Below, piece by piece: positions 1-6,491 of a stretch of DNA of 10,453 nucleotides (its first letter is position 1; every line of letters starts with the position of its first letter). The DNA comes from Fidelibacterota bacterium (lineage in GTDB: Bacteria; Fidelibacterota; JAANXI01). The position numbers and the translations under genes are program-made. The notes beneath the pieces are model-generated. The model ran no database searches, was not told the DNA's origin, and worked only from the letters and a program-made list of their open reading frames with translations. The stretch is taken from the NCBI GenBank assembly GCA_018263365.1, contig JAANXI010000028.1, positions 1-10,453 of the forward strand, read 5' to 3'.

Positions 1-294
1 GATCTTTTTTGAGGTTCCTTTGTCTGCAAATATGCCGCCCCTATGGGACTCTTTTCGGTGGGGTAATTCATTCGCCCCTCCACGACTCACTAATTCCGTA
101 AGTTTCAACTCCAAGTTCGAAATTTTTGGTGATTGCCGACGGCATACTGCCAACTGGCAACTGGTGACTGCTCGGCCCACTTCTCACGTTTTCGACCGTG
201 GACTCATGATAACTTTAACAAGATAACACGATAGCACTGAAAAAAAATGATTAAGATTAGGAAAGAGTTACTTGAACACTCGAACACTGAAACA
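1..294. other. Non-coding stretch downstream of the metal importer operon
   Basis: No convincing gene is present. The only open frame with an ATG (20-226, plus) gives a 68-residue product with no recognisable motif, biased composition and no ribosome binding site. The stretch holds a degenerate heptamer repeat (146-173) and a degenerate octamer repeat that runs into the stop codon of the permease gene (274-297). GC-rich pieces near 32-50 and 58-83 can form only weak local hairpins. I see no clear terminator for the leftward operon, although an A-run on the plus strand at 240-247 would be a U-run in its transcript. Confidence 0.6.
146..173. repeat. Degenerate heptamer tandem repeat (ACTGNNN x4)
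   Basis: Four consecutive 7-base units start with ACTG: ACTGCCA (146-152), ACTGGCA (153-159), ACTGGTG (160-166) and ACTGCTC (167-173). The first four bases are invariant while the last three vary. Short heptamer repeats of this sort occur in intergenic DNA of several bacterial groups. No function is evident here. Confidence 0.7.
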
Positions 295-297
295 CTA
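274..297. repeat. Degenerate octamer tandem repeat (GAACACTN x3)
   Basis: Three adjacent 8-base units are visible: GAACACTC (274-281), GAACACTG (282-289) and AAACACTA (290-297). The last unit contains the TAG stop codon of the minus-strand permease gene (295-297), so the array abuts or slightly invades the end of that gene. It could be a replication-slippage product. Confidence 0.6.
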
Positions 298-1167
298 CGA
301 ACTAGTCTGATCTCTGCTCATCGCCCGCTCGCGTTCTGTGGCTTCCAGCGCCTCCGGTTCGCATTTTTTCTTCTTCGGTGAAACCAGATACGCAATACCA
401 AAGATAAAACTGTTTATCACCACAATCGTGGCGCCGGATGGCAAATCGAGATAGTACGAGAGAAACATACCCAGTGTAGTTGAAAGAATTCCGAATACAA
501 TCGCCCAGACAACCATGATACCAATACGATGGGTCAGCTGATAGGCCGCTGCCGCGGGAATGACGATTAAGGCAAAGACCAGAATGACACCCACGGATTT
601 AAGCGAGACTACCACAGTCAGTGAAGTCATGAGCAGAAAGCCAGAAAAGATCGGCGTCACCGGGATGCCACTGGCTCTTGCGAGCACCTCGTCGAAGGTG
701 ATGAAGTGGAGTTCCTTGAACAGGCCGCCGACGTAGGCAAAGGTCAGGAGGGCGACAGCAATAATTGCATAGATGTCCGTAACGGTGATGCTCAGAATAT
801 TTCCGAAGAGATAGCCCATGACTTCGGCGTTATAGGAATCCATCAGACCAATAAAGATGATCGCCAGCGCCATCGTCAGGGAGAAGAACATGCCGATGGC
901 CGCGTCGTATTTCAGCTCGCCGTAGCGTTCGATGAGATCGATTAATCCGGTAGAAGCGATGCTGAACAGAAAGGCCATCAGCAATGGGTTTGTTCCGGTC
1001 AGGAAGCCGAAGGTCACGCCGGCGAAAGCGGCATGGGCAATGCCGGCGCCGATAAATGAGAGTCCACGGAGCACCAGAAACACGCCAACCGTCGAGGCCA
1101 GTGATCCGACAATTACTGCTGCAATGAAAGAACGCAGCAGAAAATCATAATGGATGAAATCAAACAT
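295..1167 (-). CDS. Metal ABC transporter permease (ZnuB/MntB type, ABC-3 family)
   Basis: Inner-membrane channel subunit of a zinc/manganese-type ABC importer, 290 residues, normal for the ABC-3 family. The chain is almost entirely hydrophobic, consistent with about eight or nine helices. Family landmarks are visible: SFIGAGIAHAAFAGV near residues 37-51, the cytoplasmic stretch FDEVLARASGIPV before a long helix, and LPSGATIVV near the end. The tail after the last helix is hydrophilic, with a KKKK run and then an Arg/Glu-rich end. The ATG overlaps the end of the ATPase gene by 8 bases (ATGTTTGA), so translation is probably coupled; no strong Shine-Dalgarno is seen. It is the last gene of the receptor-ATPase-permease operon. 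Whether the substrate is zinc, manganese or iron cannot be decided from the sequence. Confidence 0.93.
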   Translation of the reverse strand: MFDFIHYDFLLRSFIAAVIVGSLASTVGVFLVLRGLSFIGAGIAHAAFAGVTFGFLTGTNPLLMAFLFSIASTGLIDLIERYGELKYDAAIGMFFSLTMALAIIFIGLMDSYNAEVMGYLFGNILSITVTDIYAIIAVALLTFAYVGGLFKELHFITFDEVLARASGIPVTPIFSGFLLMTSLTVVVSLKSVGVILVFALIVIPAAAAYQLTHRIGIMVVWAIVFGILSTTLGMFLSYYLDLPSGATIVVINSFIFGIAYLVSPKKKKCEPEALEATERERAMSRDQTSS

Positions 1168-1948
1168 GGCTGTCGCTCACAATCACACAGGGTTGGCCAT
1201 CCTCCAGATAAATGACTTTCACCGCCTGACCGTACACTCTGGTTAAAATATCCTCTTTCAGAATTTCTGCGGTCGGGCCGAAAGCATGTAATTCCTTATT
1301 GAGATACATCACCCGATCAACGCGTCCAATGAGATGGTTGACATCATGCGTGATAAACATGATGGTCAGATCCAGTTCACGGTGGAGCTTCGAGATCAGC
1401 TCAATAAGCCGCATCTGCGTGCCGGGATCGATGGCGGAGGTGGGCTCGTCGAGCAGCAGCAGTTTCGGGCTGCTCACAAGCGCGCGAGCCAGAAAAACGC
1501 GCTGTTGCTGTCCTCCGGAAAGATGGCCGATGGGCTCGTGAATCGCGTCGGCCATTTCCACCATCTCGAGAACTTCCTGTACACGCATATTATCCTCTTT
1601 GGAAGGTCTGCGAAAAAGTCCAAGCGTACTAAACAAGCCCATCATGACGATATCTTCAACCAGACCCGGAACGGTTGGATCCAGACTGTCACGTTGTGGC
1701 AGGTACCCGATAGACTCCCGGATATTTTTGAGTGAATCGGAAACAGTGTGCCCGTTGACCCCAATATCGCCGCGGAAGAGCGGCTGCAGACCCAATATTC
1801 CAAGGAATAATGTGGTTTTCCCGGAGCCGTTCGGGCCGATGATACCAATGAACTCACCCTGCTCGATTTCGGCGGAGATATTCCGGAGCGCCAGCCGGTC
1901 GCCGTACGCAATTGAGACATTGTGAAACCGGATCAGCGGATTATTCAT
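1160..1948 (-). CDS. Metal ABC transporter ATP-binding protein (ZnuC/MntA type)
   Basis: Cytoplasmic ATPase that powers the importer, about 262 residues. All ABC landmarks are present, numbering from the ATG at 1948: Walker A GPNGSGKT (38-45), Q-loop Gln85 in YLPQ, signature LSGGQQQR (143-150), Walker B LLLLDEP (163-169) with Asp167 and Glu168, and switch His201 in THD. A TTG at 1960 would add four residues, but the ATG is preferred because it gives an 8-base ATGAATAA overlap with the receptor gene, matching the 8-base overlap at the next junction. The middle gene of the three-gene operon. Its partners place it in the metal (Zn/Mn/Fe) importer class rather than among other ABC ATPases. Confidence 0.93.
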   Translation of the reverse strand: MNNPLIRFHNVSIAYGDRLALRNISAEIEQGEFIGIIGPNGSGKTTLFLGILGLQPLFRGDIGVNGHTVSDSLKNIRESIGYLPQRDSLDPTVPGLVEDIVMMGLFSTLGLFRRPSKEDNMRVQEVLEMVEMADAIHEPIGHLSGGQQQRVFLARALVSSPKLLLLDEPTSAIDPGTQMRLIELISKLHRELDLTIMFITHDVNHLIGRVDRVMYLNKELHAFGPTAEILKEDILTRVYGQAVKVIYLEDGQPCVIVSDSHV

Positions 1949-2813
1949 ACTGTTCCGCAAGCAAGGAAAGTTGGTCGGCGTTGTACCAGACTAAGTCGAT
2001 ATAGGACTGCACATACTGTGTCCCATTAATCAGGGGGCTCATTGAAATCACAGGAACGCCGGTCTCTTCGCTCAGTGTTTGTGGTATCTTTTTGCTAAAT
2101 TGGGGCAGCCGAACGATGCTAATGATCTCGCCTGATTTCAGAATGTCCGTGAGCACGGTCATTGCTTTGGCTGAGGGTTCTGTGCCGGGATGATCTACAA
2201 TTACTGCCGCACGATCAATGTTGAAGGAGCTGAAAAAATAATCGAGCCCGGGTGCCTGAGCCACTACCTTGCTGCCAGCCAGCGGTTCGAGTTTATAGCC
2301 CACGTCCTGATAGAGCGTATCCAGCGCACCGACGAAATGATCTGTGCGTTTCCGAAAGATATCCGCCGAATCCGGCTGTAATTTTTGCACAGAGGATAAA
2401 ATGATTTTTGACATGGATTGTACGATCCGTGGGTCCATCCAGATGTGCGGATTATCGCCGTGTGTGAGCAGCGGATGGTCTTTCAGACTATCAGCCACTG
2501 AAATCAAGGGTGTGTTTTTTGGTTTGAGACCGGATTCGACCTGTTCGCCCCAACCCTCGAGTCCCATGCCATTGAAAATGATCAAATCGGCGTTCTGCAC
2601 CAGTTTGGCCTTGCTGCCGGAAAGATCCAGCGTGTGCGGATTTTCCATCCCGGAAACCAGCGATCGGACCTCATACGCATCGCCAACGATGTTTTTCACG
2701 ATATCCTGATACACGGAAATGCTCGTGAGGATAACCGGCTTTTCGGAAATTTGTCGCTTCCCGCACCCCAGGAATAGTGCGAACCCAAGAAAAATGAACA
2801 CGAATTTCTTCAT
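1941..2813 (-). CDS. Metal ABC transporter substrate-binding lipoprotein (ZnuA/TroA-like), atypical ligands
   Basis: Extracytoplasmic metal receptor of the importer, 290 residues, cluster A-I type. The N-terminus MKK plus a hydrophobic core ending FLGC (Cys17) looks like a lipoprotein signal with a slightly imperfect lipobox. Metal-ligand region 1 is NPHTLDLS (His60) and region 2 is NPHIWMDP (His123), both as in the family. The usual third histidine, in a block like VVTSHDAFGYF, is replaced: here it is VVAQAPGLDYFF (183-194), with Ala187 at the His position. The usual Asp before PL near the C-terminus is Ser259 (MSPL). The His-rich loop of many zinc receptors is reduced to THGD. His208, in VDHPGTEPSAK, is a possible alternative ligand. 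First gene of the operon; no clear Shine-Dalgarno. Family assignment is firm, but metal specificity is unknown. Confidence 0.9.
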   Translation of the reverse strand: MKKFVFIFLGFALFLGCGKRQISEKPVILTSISVYQDIVKNIVGDAYEVRSLVSGMENPHTLDLSGSKAKLVQNADLIIFNGMGLEGWGEQVESGLKPKNTPLISVADSLKDHPLLTHGDNPHIWMDPRIVQSMSKIILSSVQKLQPDSADIFRKRTDHFVGALDTLYQDVGYKLEPLAGSKVVAQAPGLDYFFSSFNIDRAAVIVDHPGTEPSAKAMTVLTDILKSGEIISIVRLPQFSKKIPQTLSEETGVPVISMSPLINGTQYVQSYIDLVWYNADQLSLLAEQYE

Positions 2814-2958
2814 AGTAAAGAAATGTACTGAGATTTCGCACGTTGCGCAAAGAGTTTGGTGCGACCACTATTGGTCCCACAGGGAGGGCTTGTAAGTGTT
2901 CCACCGCAAAGTTAGATTCCCATCGCTGACATACGAACCAATATCAGGAGGAGCATCT
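2814..2958. promoter_or_regulatory. Divergent intergenic region between importer operon and cold-shock gene
   Basis: These 145 bases must carry the promoters for both the leftward importer and the rightward cold-shock gene. An imperfect inverted repeat, GTGCGACC (2859-2866), six-base spacer, GGTCCCAC (2873-2880), has one mismatch and could be an operator or a small hairpin. A perfect 8-base palindrome TTGCGCAA lies at 2843-2850. On the minus strand TTGCGC, a 17-base gap and TACATT form a weak -35/-10 candidate only 8 bases from the receptor ATG. No convincing Zur, Fur or MntR consensus is recognised. Confidence 0.4.
2946..2951 (+). promoter_or_regulatory. Strong ribosome binding site that decides a GTG start
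   Basis: AGGAGG ends seven bases before the GTG at 2959. It fixes the start of the cold-shock gene at that GTG rather than at the in-frame ATG at 2896, which would add 21 residues that do not match the family. Confidence 0.8.
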
Positions 2959-3165
2959 GTGGAAACGGGCACTGTCAAATGGTTTAACGAATCCAAGGGA
3001 TTTGGCTTTATCGAACGAGAAGACAAGGAAGACGTTTTCGTACATTTTTCCGCCATTCATACCGAAGGTTATAAGACCCTGGATGAAGGACAGAAGGTGG
3101 AATTTGAGGTCGTGAAAAGCCAAAAAGGTGTGCAGGCGTCGAACGGGAATATTATCGAAGAGTGA
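2959..3165 (+). CDS. Cold-shock domain protein (CspA family)
   Basis: Small single-stranded nucleic-acid-binding protein acting as an RNA chaperone in the cytoplasm; 68 residues, the usual size for a one-domain CSP. From the GTG start the OB-fold signature is complete: TGTVKWFN (3-10), RNP1 KGFGFI (13-18) and RNP2 VFVHF (26-30), followed by the typical GQKVEFEV strand and the AxNI ending. Its own strong ribosome binding site and a roughly 80-base leader after the divergent inverted repeat suggest independent transcription. Leaders of cold-shock genes are often regulatory in other bacteria, but I see no defined cold-box here. Its separation from the importer operon suggests no functional link. 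Confidence 0.95.
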   Translation: METGTVKWFNESKGFGFIEREDKEDVFVHFSAIHTEGYKTLDEGQKVEFEVVKSQKGVQASNGNIIEE

Positions 3166-3497
3166 AATTATCTCTGTAATAATTCAACTGGTTCTACTCA
3201 ATTTCTGAGTTTGTTTGCAATGAGAGAATTTTTGGAATTTTTAATCGGAGACCGGCGTCTACCCTTCGACAGGCTCAGCTCCAGAAGGAGCCTCTGATGA
3301 GGGATGACGCCTAGAGTTGTCACTCTGAGCTTGTCGCTCCGGGAGGAGTCTCTGGTGAGAAAGAGTGATTTTCGAAAGTATGGAAGCATTATCCATTTAT
3401 AGGGTTGTAGAAAACCCCCACCTTTGATGGTGGAATTTTACTGCTAAAAGATGCATACATTATTCAGTAGAAACCTCACCAACGAAAGTAATTAACA
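3166..3497. other. Gene-free repeat-bearing stretch
   Basis: No coding capacity is supported; the minus-strand frame at 3198-3389 is a translation of the repeats. The stretch holds a repeat cluster (3254-3360) and a small CCACC/GGTGG hairpin (3418-3433) about 65 bases ahead of the methyltransferase gene. The DNA just before that gene is AT-rich and probably contains its promoter, but no clear -35/-10 pair stands out. Confidence 0.6.
3254..3360. repeat. Intergenic palindromic repeat cluster of the CTGAGCYTGTCGAAG type
   Basis: CCCTTCGACAGGCTCAG (3262-3278) is the inverted counterpart of CTGAGCTTGTCG (3325-3336). The 12-base arms pair with a single G-U. Between and after them are two direct copies, 58 bases apart, of a 23-base module (3279-3301 and 3337-3359), each opening with a mini-hairpin CTCC-4 nt-GGAG and ending in a CTCTGRTGAG-like stretch. 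GGCGTC (3254-3259) and GACGCC (3306-3311) form a further inverted pair. A third copy of the core motif is at 6492-6508. Repeats with this core are widespread in FCB-group and some other genomes. Confidence 0.65.
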
Positions 3498-4202
3498 ATG
3501 GAAGATCGTAAGGCACAATTACGGGAAGAGTTCAACGAGTGGGCGGACGCCGGACGCGGCGAGGGTATGCGTAAGGGGCACTGGGACATGACCGTGCAGA
3601 CCATTGAAAAGATGGAGCTTGCCGGCGACGAAACGGTGCTGGATCTCGGTTGTGGCAACGGCTGGGCCGTGCGCGAAATGGCAAAACTCCTCCCCGATGG
3701 TAAGGCCCTCGGCATTGATATCTCTGAAAAGATGATTGAGGAAGCCCGGGAAAAATCCGAAAATACTGATAATATCGAATTTTACGTGGCCAGCGCCGAT
3801 GAACTACCGTTCGACGACAACTCGGTACATCATATTTTAAGTGCGGAATCCTTTTATTATTATCCCGAACTGGAGCCGGTGGTTGAGGAGTTACACCGAA
3901 TTCTCACGTCTGGCGGAACGGTCTGGTGCCTCGTGGATCTCTACAAGGAGAATAGGTACAGCATGACCTGGCCGGAAAAACTGGACGTGCCGGTTCATGC
4001 CCTGGGCGAGCCGGAATACCGGGAGGTCTTTGAGCAGGGCGGCTTCAAAATTACAGGTCAGGAGCGCGTCGTTGATCGTCGGCCCATCGATGAGGAGCGG
4101 TTTAAGCCCGGGTGGGGCACTCCCACGTTTAAGGATTACAAAGAATACAAGTCACTGGGCAGTCTGTTGACCGTGGCGCGAAAGACTTTTTCTGAATCGT
4201 AA
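3498..4202 (+). CDS. Class I SAM-dependent methyltransferase, substrate unknown
   Basis: Cytoplasmic Rossmann-fold methyltransferase of the Methyltransf_11/UbiE-like type, 234 residues. Motif I is VLDLGCGNG (47-55), the acidic residue that binds the SAM ribose is Asp74 in GIDIS, motif II/III is SADELPFDDNS (99-109), and the post-motif loop RILTSGGTVW (134-143) is typical. The N-terminal 40 residues, with an EFNEWAD stretch and GMRKGHWDM, and the C-terminal region with Trp and Tyr residues probably shape the substrate pocket. The substrate cannot be read from the sequence; a quinone, a small molecule or another metabolite are all possible. The ATG has only a weak GAAAG upstream. It appears monocistronic, closed by the hairpin at 4236-4267. 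Confidence 0.85.
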   Translation: MEDRKAQLREEFNEWADAGRGEGMRKGHWDMTVQTIEKMELAGDETVLDLGCGNGWAVREMAKLLPDGKALGIDISEKMIEEAREKSENTDNIEFYVASADELPFDDNSVHHILSAESFYYYPELEPVVEELHRILTSGGTVWCLVDLYKENRYSMTWPEKLDVPVHALGEPEYREVFEQGGFKITGQERVVDRRPIDEERFKPGWGTPTFKDYKEYKSLGSLLTVARKTFSES

Positions 4203-4235
4203 TATATCTTACTTCCATTAATAGATTCCGGTTGT

Positions 4236-4267
4236 TAAATATGACCGAAGCGGTTATATTTATTTTT
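4236..4267 (+). terminator. Rho-independent-like terminator after the methyltransferase gene
   Basis: A 12-base stem pairs 4236-4247 (ending ATGACCG) with 4251-4262 (starting CGGTTAT), with one G-U pair and a three-base AAG loop, followed by five T residues (4263-4267). It lies 34 bases after the methyltransferase stop and separates it from the HMA gene. The stem is AT-rich at its base. A role as an operator for the next gene is possible but less likely. Confidence 0.65.
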
Positions 4268-4334
4268 CATTCCGGGCAGAGGGATGAAATCCGCTCTATC
4301 TCATTTTAACTAAATCGTAAGAGGAGGAAATGTT

Positions 4335-4736
4335 ATGAAAAAATATATTCCTGCAATGGCAATCGTGTTCGCACTTGCGGTCCTGAGTCTTGGGACTGTG
4401 GTCTACGGCGGTGAAACATCGAAACTGTCCGTAGAAGGAATGACGTGTCAGGGATGCGTGAATAAGGTAGAAAGCGCAGTCAAAGATATCGATGGCGTCG
4501 AGTCCGTGAATGTCGATTTAGAGTCCAATTCGGCGGAAGTCACGTATGCATCCGCTGAACTGATGCCCACCATCCAGCAGGCCATCGCTGATGCCGGATT
4601 TACCGTGAAAACGGGGGAAGCAACGGAAAAGGCAGGTAAATCTATGGATAAGAAAGCAGGCAAAACCTGCGGCGACAAGAGAGACGGCTGCGCTGATAAG
4701 GACAAATCCGCAAAAGAAAAGGGCAAAGATATCTGA
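4335..4736 (+). CDS. Exported heavy-metal-associated (HMA) domain protein with Lys/Cys-rich tail
   Basis: Small metal-binding protein, 133 residues, probably periplasmic. An N-terminal signal peptide (MKKY plus a hydrophobic core, likely cleaved near VYG-G at residue 25) precedes one HMA domain (about 29-95) of the CopZ/MerP type. Its metal site is GMTCQGC (35-41) with Cys38 and Cys41, which in this family bind Cu(I), Hg(II) or similar soft ions. After the domain is a low-complexity, lysine-rich tail (95-133) with two more cysteines (112 and 119) that could form an extra site or a disulfide. AGGAGG at 4322-4327 gives a strong ribosome binding site. No P-type ATPase or mer gene is adjacent, and terminators on both sides make it a single-gene unit. 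The metal is inferred only as soft/thiophilic. Confidence 0.85.
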   Translation: MKKYIPAMAIVFALAVLSLGTVVYGGETSKLSVEGMTCQGCVNKVESAVKDIDGVESVNVDLESNSAEVTYASAELMPTIQQAIADAGFTVKTGEATEKAGKSMDKKAGKTCGDKRDGCADKDKSAKEKGKDI

Positions 4737-4760
4737 TCTTTCGCCACATGGAAAAGTTTG

Positions 4761-4792
4761 AAAAAAGGGCGCTTGAGAGAGCGTCCTTTTTT
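4761..4792 (+). terminator. Rho-independent terminator after the HMA gene
   Basis: A-run (4761-4766), stem GGGCGCT (4767-4773), six-base loop TGAGAG, stem AGCGTCC (4780-4786) with one G-U pair, then six T residues (4787-4792). The flanking A and T runs can extend the stem and could make it work in both directions. It lies 24 bases after the HMA stop codon. Confidence 0.85.
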
Positions 4793-4845
4793 AATTCCGT
4801 CATGCTCGTTACTTTTCCGTTAACGGCCAAATATTTGAGGATACT

Positions 4846-5979
4846 ATGGAGATATCGCAGGCGCGCCAGCTCTTTCCCCCGGCAGACAATCAGCTCTATT
4901 TGAACCATGCGGCTTGCTCGCCGTTTTCGACACGGGTCACGGAAGCGCTGGACAAGTATACACACAACCGTCTGACAGGAAAGATCGATGACTACAAGGG
5001 CGATTACGGGGAGATGGAATCCCTTCGGAAAAACCTCGGAAAACTCATTCAGGCTGCTCCGGATCGCATCGCTTTAACTTCAAATACTTCACATGGACTA
5101 AACATCGTGGCTCAGGGCTACCCATGGAAGCCCAAGGATGAAATTTTGCTCAGCGCCATGGAATTTCCGTCGAATGTCTACCCGTTTTTGAATCTGAAGA
5201 AACAGGGCGTCGTGGTCAAAATGATACCCGCAAATGAGGGGCGGATCCGGGTGGAAGATATCGTGGAGTACGTTACCGATCAGACAAAAATGCTGTCACT
5301 TTCGTATGTCCAGTACCTGAACGGCTATCGCGCTGATCTACAAAGCATCGGTACATTTTGCCATGAAAATGATATCAGGCTTGTCATCGATGGTATTCAG
5401 GGGATCGGAGCCGTACCGTTCAATGTGAGTAAAATCCAGGTTGATGCCGTGGCGACCGGCGGACAAAAATGGCTGATGTCTCCGAAGGGCACCGGATTTT
5501 TATATCTGGCGGAGGAATTTCAAAATCAGCTGGATATGAAATACCTTGGCTGGCTGAGCGTCGAGGAACCGTTCGACTTTCACAACTTCAAGCAGGCTGT
5601 CAAGGGTGACGCTTCTCGCTACGAAATGGCCACGCCCAATCACATCGGATTCTATGGAATGAACGCAGCGGTAAAGTTATTGTTGGATGTGGGCATTAAC
5701 ACCATCAGTCTGCATTTGCTGAAAATGACCGGCTATCTCCGGGAGAAATTGCACACCATGGGCTGCGAAATTAAGACGTGGTTCGAGGACGGGGAGCGCG
5801 CCGGTATTATGTTGTTCTCATGTGGCGACGCCGACGAAAATGAACGACTATTCAAAGTGTTGTTGGAAAGAGATATAACGATTTCTTTCAGAGAGGGAGA
5901 TCTGCGGGTCGCACCGCATTTTTATAATACGAAAAACGATATGGACCGATTTATCGAGATATTGCAGGAGGTGCAATAA
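4846..5979 (+). CDS. Aminotransferase class V-fold PLP-dependent enzyme
   Basis: Cytoplasmic fold-type I PLP enzyme of the class V group (cysteine desulfurase/isopenicillin N epimerase relatives), 377 residues. Visible landmarks: YLNHAACSP near 18-26, the phosphate-binding region TSNTSHGLN (78-86), Asp182 and Gln185 in VIDGIQGIGA for the cofactor ring, and the Schiff-base lysine Lys208 in TGGQKWLMSPKGTGF. The C-terminus has LRVAPHFYNTKNDMDRF, the ending typical of epimerase- or lyase-like members. The catalytic-cysteine loop of IscS/NifS-type desulfurases is not seen, so true cysteine desulfurase activity is unlikely. The start is supported by GAGG five bases upstream of the ATG. It is linked to the NYN gene by a five-base gap. 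The exact reaction is unknown. Confidence 0.88.
   Translation: MEISQARQLFPPADNQLYLNHAACSPFSTRVTEALDKYTHNRLTGKIDDYKGDYGEMESLRKNLGKLIQAAPDRIALTSNTSHGLNIVAQGYPWKPKDEILLSAMEFPSNVYPFLNLKKQGVVVKMIPANEGRIRVEDIVEYVTDQTKMLSLSYVQYLNGYRADLQSIGTFCHENDIRLVIDGIQGIGAVPFNVSKIQVDAVATGGQKWLMSPKGTGFLYLAEEFQNQLDMKYLGWLSVEEPFDFHNFKQAVKGDASRYEMATPNHIGFYGMNAAVKLLLDVGINTISLHLLKMTGYLREKLHTMGCEIKTWFEDGERAGIMLFSCGDADENERLFKVLLERDITISFREGDLRVAPHFYNTKNDMDRFIEILQEVQ
5966..5973 (+). promoter_or_regulatory. Full-length Shine-Dalgarno inside the end of the aminotransferase gene
   Basis: AGGAGGTG is an extended match to the 16S anti-Shine-Dalgarno and lies 11 bases before the NYN start, overlapping the last codons of the upstream gene. 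It indicates independent strong initiation of the second gene within one transcript. Confidence 0.7.
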
Positions 5980-5984
5980 ACAGT

Positions 5985-6482
5985 ATGGCACAGCATTATA
6001 TTTTGGATGGCTACAATGTGATTCACGCAATCCCGAAACTGCTGCAGGCGCTGGACGTGAGTGCGAAGGCGGCAAGACAGCAGTTGGCCGAACACGTCCG
6101 GGCCTATTGTCATACTGGCGAAATCACCGCCACCATTGTCTACGACTCCCGTACTATGCCGAACATGTTCAACGATTACGAGGACGGCGACCAGCCGTCG
6201 GTGGTGTACGTGAGCAGCAGCACCGATGCTGATGACTACATTATCCGCGAAGCGGAAAAGCACGCAAGCCCATCCTCAACGATTGTGTCCAGAGATAACA
6301 GTGTTGCCGGGATGGCCTCCGCCGCCGGCTGCTCGACGATGACGCCGAAGGAGTTTTTCGAGTTTACCGAAAAGAAAGTCACCGGAAAATCAGGGCCGAC
6401 GCCGAAGAAGTACCGAGATCAGTCCATGTCCGATGACGAAATCGATAAGTGGATGGATATTTTTCAAACTGGAGAGGACTAG
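5985..6482 (+). CDS. NYN (PIN-like) domain protein, YacP/Rae1 family
   Basis: Predicted RNA-cleaving protein of the YacP family (formerly DUF901), 165 residues, cytoplasmic. The NYN core is clear: LDGYNVIH (7-14) with Asp8, VYDS (52-55) with Asp54, a DADDYI motif (81-86) with further acidic residues, and VSRDNSVAGMASAAG (101-115) with Asp104. These acidic residues form the metal-dependent active site in the family. Bacillus Rae1 (YacP) cuts mRNA in the ribosomal A site; whether this protein does so is inference. The C-terminal extension has a basic KKYRDQ stretch, then an acidic end. Five bases separate it from the aminotransferase gene, implying co-transcription, though the functional link is not obvious. 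The repeat motif at 6492 begins nine bases after its stop. Confidence 0.85.
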   Translation: MAQHYILDGYNVIHAIPKLLQALDVSAKAARQQLAEHVRAYCHTGEITATIVYDSRTMPNMFNDYEDGDQPSVVYVSSSTDADDYIIREAEKHASPSSTIVSRDNSVAGMASAAGCSTMTPKEFFEFTEKKVTGKSGPTPKKYRDQSMSDDEIDKWMDIFQTGED

Positions 6483-6491
6483 CGAGTCACT

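Noticed and set aside
20..226. Plus-strand 68-codon frame at the left edge
   Set aside because: No ribosome binding site, no motif, and it covers the heptamer repeat; judged non-coding.
706..1735. Several plus-strand frames within the importer operon
   Set aside because: They are antisense to well-supported ABC transporter genes and show no recognisable protein features.
2896..2958. N-terminal extension of the cold-shock protein from the ATG at 2896
   Set aside because: The added 21 residues have no family counterpart, while AGGAGG sits at ideal spacing before the GTG at 2959.
3279..3359. CRISPR-like direct repeats
   Set aside because: Only two imperfect copies exist, with internal palindromes and part of another repeat in between; no cas gene is near.
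4846..5979. Annotating the PLP enzyme as a cysteine desulfurase (IscS/SufS/NifS)
   Set aside because: The C-terminal region reads LRVAPHFYNT without the catalytic cysteine loop of desulfurases, and no iron-sulfur scaffold gene is adjacent.
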